Shown: positions 1-7,102, numbered from the stretch's first letter. The stretch: 7,382 nt of DNA from an uncultured Sutterella sp. (GCA_905212345.1 CAJMEC010000064.1:1-7382), one strand, 5' to 3'. The notes: generated from the letters alone by a model not told the origin. Translations and numbers: made by a program.

Positions 1-40
1 CTTAGAAATCAAATTATTTTGGACAGTAGTGAAACAAATC

Positions 41-688
41 TCAAATCAAAACCCATGTCAACAAACGTCTGGCCGTCCAGACAAAGGGGTGCATGAAATA
101 GGTTAAAAAGCCCGAGACAATTAAAACCACGAGAATCACCATCCCGTAGCGCTCAATTTCAGAAAACTTCACCGCCGCTTCATAAGGCAAAATCATCGTG
201 AGGATCCGTCCGCCATCCAAAGGCGGCAGCGGCAGAAGGTTAAAAGCCATCAAGTAAAAATTCACCATCACACCCGCGATAGTCAAATCGAGTAACGACT
301 GGGTCAAAAAGCCTGTCAGAATAAAAAGCTTAAGCATCAGCAGCCAAAAGAGCGCCTGCAAGAGATTGCTCAAAGGACCGGCCAAGGCCACCATGAACAT
401 CCCCTGACGAAAAGGTCTCAAATTGCGCGTATTGACGGGAACGGGCTTGGCCCATCCCAAAAGCACTCCCCCAAAGCCGGTCACGGCCGAGCCTAACAAC
501 AAAATACCCGGCACAATAATTGTGCCAATGAGGTCGATATGAGGGATGGGGTTTAGAGTGACGCGTCCCATCATGGATGCCGTATCGTCGCCAAAGCGCT
601 CGGCCATCCAGCCGTGAGCCGCTTCGTGCATCGTAATGGCAAAAATCAAAGGAATCGCATATACCGCGAGGTCATAAAGAAAATTCAT
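41..688 (-). CDS. M50 (site-2 protease) family membrane metalloprotease
   Basis: A 215-residue polytopic membrane protein of the zinc-dependent M50 family, whose members cut proteins inside or next to the membrane. Visible hallmarks are HEAAH at residues 21-25 (zinc-binding H21 and H25, catalytic E22) inside the first hydrophobic segment, and the second-site motif PPLDGGR around residues 155-161 with the third zinc ligand D158. Hydrophobic segments lie near 8-25, 52-78, 97-127, 134-153 and 182-200. No PDZ domain is present, so this is the short compact form rather than RseP. The frame stays open 30 codons further upstream, but that stretch overlaps the upstream PHP gene and is not family-like. 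The ATG at 688 sits 2 nt after the PHP stop, which suggests translational coupling; only a weak purine-rich ribosome site is visible. The substrate cannot be told from sequence. The 40 nt downstream show no gene or terminator. Confidence 0.93.
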   Translation of the reverse strand: MNFLYDLAVYAIPLIFAITMHEAAHGWMAERFGDDTASMMGRVTLNPIPHIDLIGTIIVPGILLLGSAVTGFGGVLLGWAKPVPVNTRNLRPFRQGMFMVALAGPLSNLLQALFWLLMLKLFILTGFLTQSLLDLTIAGVMVNFYLMAFNLLPLPPLDGGRILTMILPYEAAVKFSEIERYGMVILVVLIVSGFLTYFMHPFVWTARRLLTWVLI

Positions 689-690
689 GG

Positions 691-1527
691 TTAACGGTCT
701 TTCAATAAATCCAAGACAGTGGGTAAATAATCCGGCAACGGTTCCTGAAGGCCCGGCTCCGGACGGCCGGGCTTGCAACCGTGAAAATCACTGCCGGTGC
801 TCGCTAAAAAGCCCATATTTAAAGCGACCCTTGTATAGCGCTCATTTTCGGCTTCAAAGTGGCTACCTGTTGTGACTTCAATCGCGTCGCCCCCGAGCGC
901 TTTAAATTCTTCCAAAAGATCAATGGTCGTCACTGGAGCGGCAAAATTGTATCGCCCCGGGTGAGCCATCACGGCCACTCCCTCGGTCTCACGGATAAAA
1001 CGCATCGCTTCAGGCAACGTCATCCATTGCGTTTTTACAAAAGCCGGTCCTTCGTCTCTGAGATACTTCTCAAAGGCTTCGTCCTCAGTGCCAACGGTCC
1101 CCCTCTGTACAAGAGCCAGAGCAAAGTGTCTGCGCGAGAGATTAAGTCCATTGCCCGCAAGCTCCAACGCTTGCTCGTAGGTGTTATAGATACCCATGGC
1201 GTCAAACTTCGAGGCGATGGTTCGCGCTCTCAGATCACGCTGTTTACTGAGTTTTTCAGAAAGCTCTCGATAGGGTTCAAACTTTTTAGGTCCGAGACTG
1301 ACAACATGAATCGTCCGACCGCCCCACGAAACAGATAATTCCACCCCGTCGATAAAGCGCATGCCGAGCTTTTCGGCCTCTTTGCGGGCTTCTTTGAGTC
1401 CCGAGACCGTGTCGTGATCGGTTAAAGCCATCACTTCGACGCCGTTGGCGTGTGCCTTGCGAACCACCTCGGCAGGAGAAAAAACACCGTCACTTGCGCT
1501 TGAATGCACATGTAAATCTATTCTCAT
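691..1527 (-). CDS. rnm: PHP-domain 3',5'-nucleotide phosphatase / 5'-3' exonuclease (RNase AM/YciV type)
   Basis: A 278-residue cytoplasmic metallohydrolase of the PHP superfamily. The metal-binding set is complete: HVH (H6, H8), D13, TDHD (D37, H38), E63 in GVELS, H74, the AHPGRYN block with H189, and GSDFH with D247 and H249. AHPGRYN, the GDA-EV block and the C-terminal GSDFHG match the E. coli YciV/TrpH family. Characterised members remove the 3' phosphate from 3',5'-nucleoside bisphosphates and degrade short RNAs from the 5' end, and in E. coli help mature the 5' ends of rRNAs. Length is close to the E. coli protein (about 290). In many betaproteobacteria a Sua5/YciO-type gene lies between this gene and the M50 protease; here they are only 2 nt apart. 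The start at 1527 gives MRIDLHVH, as expected for the family. No strong ribosome site or promoter is visible upstream on this strand. Confidence 0.92.
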   Translation of the reverse strand: MRIDLHVHSSASDGVFSPAEVVRKAHANGVEVMALTDHDTVSGLKEARKEAEKLGMRFIDGVELSVSWGGRTIHVVSLGPKKFEPYRELSEKLSKQRDLRARTIASKFDAMGIYNTYEQALELAGNGLNLSRRHFALALVQRGTVGTEDEAFEKYLRDEGPAFVKTQWMTLPEAMRFIRETEGVAVMAHPGRYNFAAPVTTIDLLEEFKALGGDAIEVTTGSHFEAENERYTRVALNMGFLASTGSDFHGCKPGRPEPGLQEPLPDYLPTVLDLLKDR

Positions 1528-1545
1528 TTCACTATTTAAACTCGC

Positions 1546-1551
1546 TACAAT
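1546..1551 (+). promoter_or_regulatory. Possible -10 box of the carbonic anhydrase-hslO operon
   Basis: TACAAT, five of six matches to the sigma-70 -10 consensus, lies in the 60-nt divergent gap. It would start transcription near 1558 and leave a leader of about 30 nt before the ATG at 1588. The -35 region is poor: TTCTCA at 1521-1526 is the best match but needs a 19-nt spacer, and it falls over the start codon of the divergent PHP gene. This is inference from sequence alone. Confidence 0.45.
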
Positions 1552-1587
1552 CTACCCTCAAACTTTAAACGATTTAGCGTTCTAAAG

Positions 1588-2112
1588 ATGGCTATTTTTT
1601 CAATTTCTGACAAGATTCCGACCGTGGCGGATTCGGCTTACGTGGATCCATTGGCTACGGTCACCGCTTCGGTCACATTAGACGAAGAAGTTAGTGTCTG
1701 GCCCGGCGCCAGTATTCGCGGTGACGAAGCCGAGATTTCTGTGGGAAAGGGCAGTAACATCCAAGACTGCGCTGTTCTTCATACTGATCCCGGCAAACCT
1801 TGCCGGGTGGGTGACTACGTTACAGTGGGGCACTCCGCCATTTTGCACGGCTGCACAGTGGGAGAGGCTTCTTTAATCGGCATGGGCGCGGTCATTCTCA
1901 ATGGCAGCGTCATCGGGCGAGAATCCCTAGTCGGCGCCGGAACGCTCATCACTGAAAACAAAACTTTCCCCGATGGTGTGTTAATCATCGGACGGCCGGG
2001 ACGCGTTGTGCGAGAATTAACCCCCGAGGAAAAAGAAAAAATTCGGGAAAACGCCCGACACTACATTGAACAAAAAAATCGTTATCAAACCGAGAAGAAA
2101 CAAATCGGTTAA
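1588..2112 (+). CDS. Gamma-class carbonic anhydrase-like hexapeptide-repeat protein (YrdA/PaaY type)
   Basis: A 174-residue left-handed beta-helix protein, expected to form a cytoplasmic trimer. Isoleucine/valine-rich hexapeptide repeats run from about residue 12 to 140, followed by a C-terminal helix (about 145-168). The gamma carbonic anhydrase signature is visible: IRGD (R44, D46), NIQD (Q59), and the three zinc histidines H65 (VLHTD), H82 and H87 (GHSAILHGC). In the family these bind metal at subunit interfaces and can hydrate CO2, but many bacterial YrdA-like members show little or no such activity, so the physiological reaction is uncertain. An acyltransferase role, as in other hexapeptide proteins, is less likely given the intact histidine triad. 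It is the first gene of a plus-strand group, with hslO following 12 nt after its stop. The ribosome site is weak (an AAAG directly before the ATG). Confidence 0.9.
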   Translation: MAIFSISDKIPTVADSAYVDPLATVTASVTLDEEVSVWPGASIRGDEAEISVGKGSNIQDCAVLHTDPGKPCRVGDYVTVGHSAILHGCTVGEASLIGMGAVILNGSVIGRESLVGAGTLITENKTFPDGVLIIGRPGRVVRELTPEEKEKIRENARHYIEQKNRYQTEKKQIG

Positions 2113-2124
2113 ACCGGATAAAAA

Positions 2125-3036
2125 ATGATGACTCAACACGACACGCTGCTTCGATTTATTTTTAAAAACACACCCGTGAAAGGCGCTTCTGTCAGACTGA
2201 CAACAGCCTGGAAAGCCATGCGGCAATATCAAAAATGGCCGTTAAGTGTTACGCGACTGATGGGCGAAATGACCGCGGGGTCACTGCTTTTGGCCAGTTC
2301 CCTGAAGTTTGAAGGTGCCCTGATCATGCAGGTGCAAGGTGACGGCCCCGTGCGCCTTGCCATTGTTGAGGTCAGAAACGGTCTTTTAGTCCGTGCCACC
2401 GTGAAAATGCACGAAGGCGAAGAGGTAAACGATGCCATGGGGATGAAAGAGCTATTGAACGCCCACGGACGCGGCCGCTGCGCAATCATGCTTGACCCTA
2501 AAGACAGACGTGAGGGCGAGCCGCTTTATCAAGGTGTGGTACCGCTCACCGGCGAGAGCATTGCCGAGGCGCTGATGGGCTACATGGAGCAGTCCGAACA
2601 AATCCACACCAAGCTATGGCTTACGGCTGATGATTCCGCGGCAAGCGGTTTAATGCTTCAGAAGATGCCGGATTTCGGCGGCAAAGATGAAAACATCACA
2701 AACGATGAAGATAGTATTAACCGCATTGAAACATTAGCCTCAACTATCACCGATGATGAGCTTTTAGAGCTTACGCCCGAAGAAGTCACCCACCGTCTCT
2801 TCTGGGAAGAGGCGCCGGACTATTTTGAACCGGCGGAACCTAAATTTGCCTGTACGTGTTCGCGCGAAAAAGTCGAAGCGATGATCCGCAATTTAGGCGA
2901 AGTCGAAGCCCTTCAAATCGTGAAAGAAGAAGGTGAAATTAAAGTCACGTGCGATTTTTGCGGCCGCACGGAGCGCTTTAGCGCTGAAGATGTTGTCAAA
3001 CTTTTTGACGATGGTTCAGTCACAAAGAACAACTAG
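2125..3036 (+). CDS. hslO: Hsp33 redox-regulated molecular chaperone
   Basis: A 303-residue cytoplasmic holdase that switches on under oxidative stress combined with heat or bleach and prevents protein aggregation. In the reduced form four cysteines hold zinc; oxidation to disulfides releases zinc and unfolds the C-terminal part, exposing the client-binding surface. The sequence keeps the whole switch: CTC (C243, C245) and CDFC (C276, C279), in contexts FACTCSRE and TCDFCGR that closely match E. coli Hsp33. The N-terminal domain shows LKFEG and MQVQGDGP (about 60-75) and YQGVVPL (about 135-141). It is slightly longer than the E. coli protein (292). Two adjacent ATGs occur, at 2125 and 2128; the second gives MTQHD, which aligns best with the E. 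coli start MPQHD, so the true protein may be one residue shorter. A partial ribosome site (GGA, 2116-2118) precedes both. Confidence 0.97.
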   Translation: MMTQHDTLLRFIFKNTPVKGASVRLTTAWKAMRQYQKWPLSVTRLMGEMTAGSLLLASSLKFEGALIMQVQGDGPVRLAIVEVRNGLLVRATVKMHEGEEVNDAMGMKELLNAHGRGRCAIMLDPKDRREGEPLYQGVVPLTGESIAEALMGYMEQSEQIHTKLWLTADDSAASGLMLQKMPDFGGKDENITNDEDSINRIETLASTITDDELLELTPEEVTHRLFWEEAPDYFEPAEPKFACTCSREKVEAMIRNLGEVEALQIVKEEGEIKVTCDFCGRTERFSAEDVVKLFDDGSVTKNN

Positions 3037-3037
3037 T

Positions 3038-4018
3038 ATGAAAACCATTTTTAAAAACAGCAAAAATCAGAACGTCATGGGTTTTAGCCACGAAGGGCTG
3101 CAGGGCGGTTTTTACCTGATGGGCAATCCTATCCTGGCAACCCTCAACGGTCCTTATCCGATCCGCAACCTCACCGAGGATGAAGCGGTCGCGAAGGTTC
3201 GTGACATCACCCGAGATTTTTTGGAAAATACCGGAAAAAAAGAGGGCCTCATTGCTTGGGTTTTCAAGCTCATCATTGATGGAGAATGCTTGATTTATTC
3301 CGTCAATATTAATGCTCAGACGGGAGAGTTCACCGTCACACATCAAAACCTCAAAGAAGTTTTAGACTCTTTCTTACCTGCGCAAGTTAAAGGCGGAGAA
3401 GAAGTTGATGGTTTTTACGTAAAGGCTGAAGCGAACAAGGTTTGGGCATTTGAACCGGTGGAACATTTCCTTTTATGCCTCATTCCGGACGATAAGCAAG
3501 CATCGTTGAATGTCCGGGTTTACCAAGCCGATCCGGCCTTAGCCGACCTCATTGAGCATGATCAAAATGAGATTCTTGAGCGCTTCATGAATAAGGTGAT
3601 GCCCAAACTCACAGGCCGCTATCCTCAGCTCTCCCCTATCAATCAAGCTAAACAGGCTGACCCGGAAAAACTCTTCGAGGATCTTATGTCTCTATTGGAA
3701 AATCCCGATGAGCGCATGCCTAAAAGAGAAGTGACGCTTGAGTTGACCGGACAACCGCCGGTGACTATGCAACTTTCCCATCTTTTCGGATTTCGAGCCA
3801 TTAAAGACGGAGAAAAGAAGACCGAACACCTTACGGTTTATCACGATGGCCACCACTACTGGCTCTACACCGTCACCCCTTCGAGTAACGAAAACGAACC
3901 GCCTTTAATGACGCTTGAGAAAATCACGCCCGAGCAAATCGTTGATTTAGCCAGAAGAATGGTTTGGGGACAAGCTAAAGCCGATGAAGTCCTTCAGACC
4001 CAAAAATGGATCAATTAA
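3038..4018 (+). CDS. Uncharacterised 326-residue cytoplasmic protein coupled to hslO
   Basis: I do not recognise this protein. No signal peptide or membrane segment is visible and composition looks like a soluble alpha/beta protein. There are only two cysteines (C84, C147), so there is no obvious zinc or redox motif. Blocks resembling paired strands followed by a helix occur near residues 70-114, 134-190 and 263-311, which may mean a repeated fold. Charged helical stretches lie around 170-190 and 207-222. The ATG at 3038 is chosen because it lies 1 nt after the hslO stop (3034-3036), which implies stop-start coupling; the frame stays open upstream to 2933, but that would overlap hslO by about 100 nt. 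No strong ribosome site of its own is seen. The gene is followed within 40 nt by a strong terminator, so it closes the operon. Co-transcription with Hsp33 hints at a proteostasis or stress role, but this is only inference. Confidence 0.88.
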   Translation: MKTIFKNSKNQNVMGFSHEGLQGGFYLMGNPILATLNGPYPIRNLTEDEAVAKVRDITRDFLENTGKKEGLIAWVFKLIIDGECLIYSVNINAQTGEFTVTHQNLKEVLDSFLPAQVKGGEEVDGFYVKAEANKVWAFEPVEHFLLCLIPDDKQASLNVRVYQADPALADLIEHDQNEILERFMNKVMPKLTGRYPQLSPINQAKQADPEKLFEDLMSLLENPDERMPKREVTLELTGQPPVTMQLSHLFGFRAIKDGEKKTEHLTVYHDGHHYWLYTVTPSSNENEPPLMTLEKITPEQIVDLARRMVWGQAKADEVLQTQKWIN

Positions 4019-4057
4019 AACGAACGCTTCAGGCCAATCAATCGATGGGATTTCAGT

Positions 4058-4104
4058 AGGTCCTATTTCACCGCGCAAAGCCGGTGAAACAGGACCTTTC
4101 TTTT
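4058..4104 (+). terminator. Strong intrinsic terminator between convergent genes
   Basis: Two 16-nt arms (4058-4073 and 4082-4097) form a hairpin with an 8-nt loop and a single imperfect position. That position is A-C in plus-strand RNA but a G-U wobble in minus-strand RNA. In the plus direction it is followed at once by TTCTTTT (4098-4104), the expected U-run, so it should end the carbonic anhydrase-hslO operon. In the minus direction there is no U-run after the hairpin, so any termination of the amidohydrolase transcript there would be weaker or would depend on the hairpin protecting the 3' end. Confidence 0.92.
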
Positions 4105-5299
4105 AGATCTTCATGCGCGTTAACGCGATAGAGGCCAGAACGGCCGCGCCCGTCGCAATGGCCTTATCATTGAAGTCAAACTGCTCATTGTGAACCGGCG
4201 CCGTGTGATCGGCATCCTTCATCCCAAGACGGAATAAGCACCCCGGCCGCTCCAAAAGCATGAAGGAAAAATCCTCGCCGCCCGTCGTGCGAGAGAATTC
4301 TTTAACATTTTCCGCCCCAATTGCTTGCGCGGCAATTTCACGGGCGGCTTGCACATTTTCGGGCGTGTTATACATGGCAGGATAGAGGCGCGTGTAATTA
4401 ACTTTTGCCTTTATCCCATACGTTTGAGCGATACCTTGAGCAATTTCATTCATGCGCCGTTCAATCAAATCCTGAACCTCAGGTTCATACGAACGAGTGG
4501 TTCCGCGCAAAAGAGCCTTTTGCGGCATAACACTTGTTCCGTTTGGATCTCCGGACTGAGCGCAGCAAATCGATACCACGGCCGCGTAGTTGGGCGCTAC
4601 GTTACGAGAGACAATGGTCTGCAAGGCCAAAATCGCCTCACCCATGGCAACGATAGAATCTTTAGCGAACTGAGGTCTTGAGCCATGACCACCTTGGCCC
4701 TCAAAAACAATTTCAAACGCATCGGCATTGGCGGTGGCATAACCGGGCACAAAGCCAACAGAGCCGACATCAAGCGAGGGTTCTGCATGAAGCGCATAGA
4801 ATTCATCAATTCCGAAACGTTCAACCAAACCGTCTTCAACCATATAGCGGGCGCCCGCAAACCCTTCTTCTCCGGGCTGGAAAATCGCCACCAACGTACC
4901 GGCAAAATGACGATGCTCCATGAAATACTTCACCACCGCCAAGAGTGTGGCCACGTGACCGTCGTGCCCGCAAGCATGCATATGTTTGGCGCGGGTGCTT
5001 GCATAGGGCAGGCCGGTATTTTCATTTAAGGGTAAAGCGTCGCTATCGGCACGAAGACCGATAGTACGTCCGGGCTGATCACCCTTAATGACGCAAACCA
5101 CACCGGCCACATCAGCTCCTCCGACTCTCGTTTCAATCGTCTCACACCCAAAACTTTTGAGTGCTTCGACAATCGTTTTTTCTGTTTGAGTCAAATTGAG
5201 ACCCACTTCAGGGTAGCAGTGAATCGAGTGACGAATTTGCGCGGCTCGCTCGGCGCACTCAAGCATTTGTTCAGGCTTAACAATCACGGCATCAATCAT
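4103..5299 (-). CDS. M20-family metal-dependent amidohydrolase (hippurate hydrolase/N-acyl-amino-acid deacylase-like)
   Basis: A 398-residue cytoplasmic hydrolase of the M20D group, which cleaves N-acyl (acetyl, benzoyl, indole-acyl) amino acids or related amides. Visible motifs in order: RADSDALP (83-90), MHACGHDGH (107-115), QPGEEG (141-146), LHAEP (170-174), GGHGSRP (203-209), GGEDFSF (340-346) and VHNE (369-372). Likely dinuclear metal ligands are C110, H112, E145, H171 and H370; E144 is the probable general base and H205 helps at the dimer interface. The RAD-DALP motif has serine where methionine is usual, a mild variation. Length is typical. The start at 5299 is supported by an AAGGA ribosome site 6 nt upstream. 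It lies 96 nt after ftsB on the same strand and may have its own promoter. The substrate cannot be assigned from sequence, and annotation as hippurate hydrolase would be by family only. Confidence 0.93.
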   Translation of the reverse strand: MIDAVIVKPEQMLECAERAAQIRHSIHCYPEVGLNLTQTEKTIVEALKSFGCETIETRVGGADVAGVVCVIKGDQPGRTIGLRADSDALPLNENTGLPYASTRAKHMHACGHDGHVATLLAVVKYFMEHRHFAGTLVAIFQPGEEGFAGARYMVEDGLVERFGIDEFYALHAEPSLDVGSVGFVPGYATANADAFEIVFEGQGGHGSRPQFAKDSIVAMGEAILALQTIVSRNVAPNYAAVVSICCAQSGDPNGTSVMPQKALLRGTTRSYEPEVQDLIERRMNEIAQGIAQTYGIKAKVNYTRLYPAMYNTPENVQAAREIAAQAIGAENVKEFSRTTGGEDFSFMLLERPGCLFRLGMKDADHTAPVHNEQFDFNDKAIATGAAVLASIALTRMKI

Positions 5300-5305
5300 T
5301 TCGAA

Positions 5306-5310
5306 TCCTT
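5306..5310 (-). promoter_or_regulatory. Ribosome binding site of the amidohydrolase
   Basis: AAGGA on the minus strand, 6 nt before the ATG at 5299. It is among the best-matched ribosome sites in the window and fixes the start of this gene. Confidence 0.75.
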
Positions 5311-5335
5311 CGCTAATGAAAAACAGATGCCTTCA

Positions 5336-5341
5336 GTTATA
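5336..5341 (-). promoter_or_regulatory. Possible -10 box for the amidohydrolase
   Basis: TATAAC on the minus strand, five of six matches to the -10 consensus, would give a start near 5329 and a leader of about 30 nt. No good -35 box is found 16-18 nt upstream. The box is partly inside an inverted repeat, CTTCAG (5331-5336) and CTGAAG (5348-5353). The site would allow expression independent of the eno-ftsB transcript. Confidence 0.35.
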
Positions 5342-5395
5342 GCCTATCTGAAGAAAAGATATCGGAAAAATTCTAGAGGAAATAATCGCTTCGCC

Positions 5396-5776
5396 CTATT
5401 TTCCACCTTCTTTAGCGGGCGGCGTAACGGGAGCAGGACGATACAAAGGATCGTTCAGAATATCGGCGGGAATAGCATTTCCCGGGAGAACTTTTTGAGG
5501 TCTTTGGATACGAAAGAGCACTTCGCCGGGTCGGACCATATTAAGATCGTAGCGGGCGCGCTCTTCAATGGCATCAGCTCCCCTCACCAGGGAGCGGACT
5601 TCAGCGGCCAGGCGTTGGTTTTCTTCAAAAGTAAGGGCATTTTGCTCCTTAATATCGGCAAGCTCCTCACTTAAAGAAACCACTCGGATATATCCCCCCT
5701 GACCGCCGATTAAAGGCCAAAGCATCAGAAGCAACAAGATCAGCAAGACCTTGATGATCTTATCGGGCGTAATCAT
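5396..5776 (-). CDS. ftsB: Cell division protein FtsB
   Basis: A 126-residue bitopic inner-membrane protein of the divisome, which in known systems forms the FtsQLB complex that relays the signal activating septal peptidoglycan synthesis by FtsWI. A short cytoplasmic start is followed by a transmembrane helix (about 6-24), then a periplasmic coiled coil (about 32-66, rich in E, L and Q), then the conserved block AIEERARYDLNMVRPGE (69-85), which matches E. coli ALEERARNELSMTRPGE. The protein exceeds the E. coli length (103) because of a proline-rich tail (about 92-126). It follows eno by 25 nt, the usual order in this lineage, and is probably transcribed with it. An AAGGT ribosome site (5785-5789) lies 8 nt before the ATG. 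Confidence 0.95.
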   Translation of the reverse strand: MITPDKIIKVLLILLLLMLWPLIGGQGGYIRVVSLSEELADIKEQNALTFEENQRLAAEVRSLVRGADAIEERARYDLNMVRPGEVLFRIQRPQKVLPGNAIPADILNDPLYRPAPVTPPAKEGGK

Positions 5777-5801
5777 GCGCTCTGACCTTCACGCTCATCA
5801 A

Positions 5802-7094
5802 TTAGAATGACCATTCCTTGATGCAGTAGAACGCATCACGGCCCGGATAGACAGCTTGGTCATCCAACTCTTCTTCAATGCGAAGCAATTGGTTGTATTT
5901 AGCCATGCGGTCGCTACGGCTCATGGAACCGGTCTTAATTTGGCCTGCATTAACGCCAACGGCCAAATCAGCGATGAAGCTGTCTTCGGTTTCACCGGAG
6001 CGGTGAGAGACCACCACGGAGTAACCGGCGCGCTTAGCCATTTCGATGGCAGCAAGCGTTTCAGAAAGCGAACCAATTTGGTTAACCTTAATCAAGATGG
6101 AGTTGGCCACACCCTTTTGGATGCCTTCGGCCAAAATCTTCGGATTGGTTACAAAAAGGTCATCGCCCACCAACTGCACACGGCGGCCCAGAGCATCGGT
6201 TAACTTCTTCCAACCTTCCCAGTCGACTTCAGCCATGCCGTCTTCGATGGAAATAATCGGATACTTGGCCACCCAGCCTTCGAGAACCTTGATCCATTCT
6301 TCGGCCGTATAGGTCTTGCCCTGACCCTTTTGAATGTACTTGCCGTCTTCGTAGAATTCGCTGGCTGCGCAGTCCAAACCGATGGCGATATCCTTACCCG
6401 GTTCGTAGCCCGCGGCTTTGATCGCTTCAATGATCAATTCAATGGCTTCTTCGTGGCTATCGATATTGGGGGCAAAACCGCCTTCATCACCCACCGCGGT
6501 GCTCATGCCGCGACCGTTGATGATCTTCTTTAAAGCATGGAACGTTTCCGCGCCATAGCGCACGGCTTCATGGAAGCTCGGCGCGCCGATCGGGATAATC
6601 ATGAATTCTTGCAAATCCAAGTTATTGTTAGCGTGAGCGCCGCCGTTGATCACATTCATCATCGGCACAGGCATTTGCACAGCCCCCATGCCACCCAAAT
6701 AGCGGTAAAGCGGCAAGCCGACATAGTTGGCGGCTGCTCGAGCGCAAGCCATGGAAACACCTAAAATGGCGTTGGCACCGAAATTGCTCTTATTTTCCGT
6801 ACCGTCGTCTTCAATCATTTGAGCATCAATGGAGGCTTGCTGCGTCACATCAAACCCGATCAATGCGGGTTGAATCTTGGCGTGGATGTTTTCCACTGCC
6901 TTCATGACACCCTTGCCGCCGTAACGAGCGTCCTTGTCACGCAATTCAAGCGCTTCACGGATACCGGTGGAGGCGCCGGACGGTACAGCGGCGCGGCCCA
7001 TCACACCACTGTCGAGATAGACGTCGCATTCCACCGTGGGGTTGCCGCGGCTATCCAAAATTTCACGAGCGACGATGGCATTGATCGTAGACAT
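5802..7094 (-). CDS. eno: Enolase (phosphopyruvate hydratase)
   Basis: A full-length (430 residues; E. coli 432) glycolytic enzyme that interconverts 2-phosphoglycerate and phosphoenolpyruvate, normally as a magnesium-dependent dimer. All key residues are present: the N-terminal SRGNPT and the mobile loop SGASTG (39-44), catalytic E204 in GDEGGFAPN, metal ligands D241 (GLDCAASE), E284 (SIEDG) and D311 (GDD), catalytic K336 in LIKVNQIG, and the substrate contacts H364, R365 and S366 in VVSHRSGETED and K387. Codon use looks strongly biased, as expected for a highly expressed gene. The start at 7094 gives the typical STINAIVAREILDSRG amino end and is preceded by a good ribosome site. It lies between kdsA and ftsB, the conserved order in this lineage. 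Enolase is also a subunit of the RNA degradosome in some proteobacteria; nothing here tests that. Confidence 0.99.
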   Translation of the reverse strand: MSTINAIVAREILDSRGNPTVECDVYLDSGVMGRAAVPSGASTGIREALELRDKDARYGGKGVMKAVENIHAKIQPALIGFDVTQQASIDAQMIEDDGTENKSNFGANAILGVSMACARAAANYVGLPLYRYLGGMGAVQMPVPMMNVINGGAHANNNLDLQEFMIIPIGAPSFHEAVRYGAETFHALKKIINGRGMSTAVGDEGGFAPNIDSHEEAIELIIEAIKAAGYEPGKDIAIGLDCAASEFYEDGKYIQKGQGKTYTAEEWIKVLEGWVAKYPIISIEDGMAEVDWEGWKKLTDALGRRVQLVGDDLFVTNPKILAEGIQKGVANSILIKVNQIGSLSETLAAIEMAKRAGYSVVVSHRSGETEDSFIADLAVGVNAGQIKTGSMSRSDRMAKYNQLLRIEEELDDQAVYPGRDAFYCIKEWSF

Positions 7095-7102
7095 ATCGGA
7101 AG

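Noticed and set aside
6..51. Direct repeat AAATCAAA at 6-13 and 43-50
   Set aside because: Short, A-rich and with no link to any element; expected by chance in AT-rich gap DNA.
689..778. Thirty-codon upstream extension of the M50 protease frame
   Set aside because: It overlaps the 3' end of the PHP gene, has no membrane or family character, and the ATG at 688 gives the usual short start before the HExxH helix.
859..1338. 159-codon open frame on the plus strand inside the PHP gene
   Set aside because: It lies antisense to a clearly conserved gene, and its product is basic and low in recognisable structure, as expected of a shadow frame.
1528..1587. Promoter for the PHP gene on the minus strand of the divergent gap
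   Set aside because: The best pairs (TTGAGG with TAAATA) match poorly and would put the start at the ATG itself, so I could not support one.
2933..3037. Upstream start for the unrecognised protein, inside hslO
   Set aside because: The extra 35 residues are the out-of-frame reading of the conserved Hsp33 C-terminal end; the ATG at 3038 fits stop-start coupling.
5331..5353. Inverted repeat CTTCAG / CTGAAG after ftsB as a terminator
   Set aside because: Only 6 bp with an 11-nt loop, and the nearest T-run in the minus direction begins too far away; it more likely overlaps a promoter.
5186..5674. 162-codon open frame on the plus strand across the amidohydrolase start and ftsB
   Set aside because: It crosses two genes and the gap between them on the opposite strand, with no ribosome site or recognisable domain.
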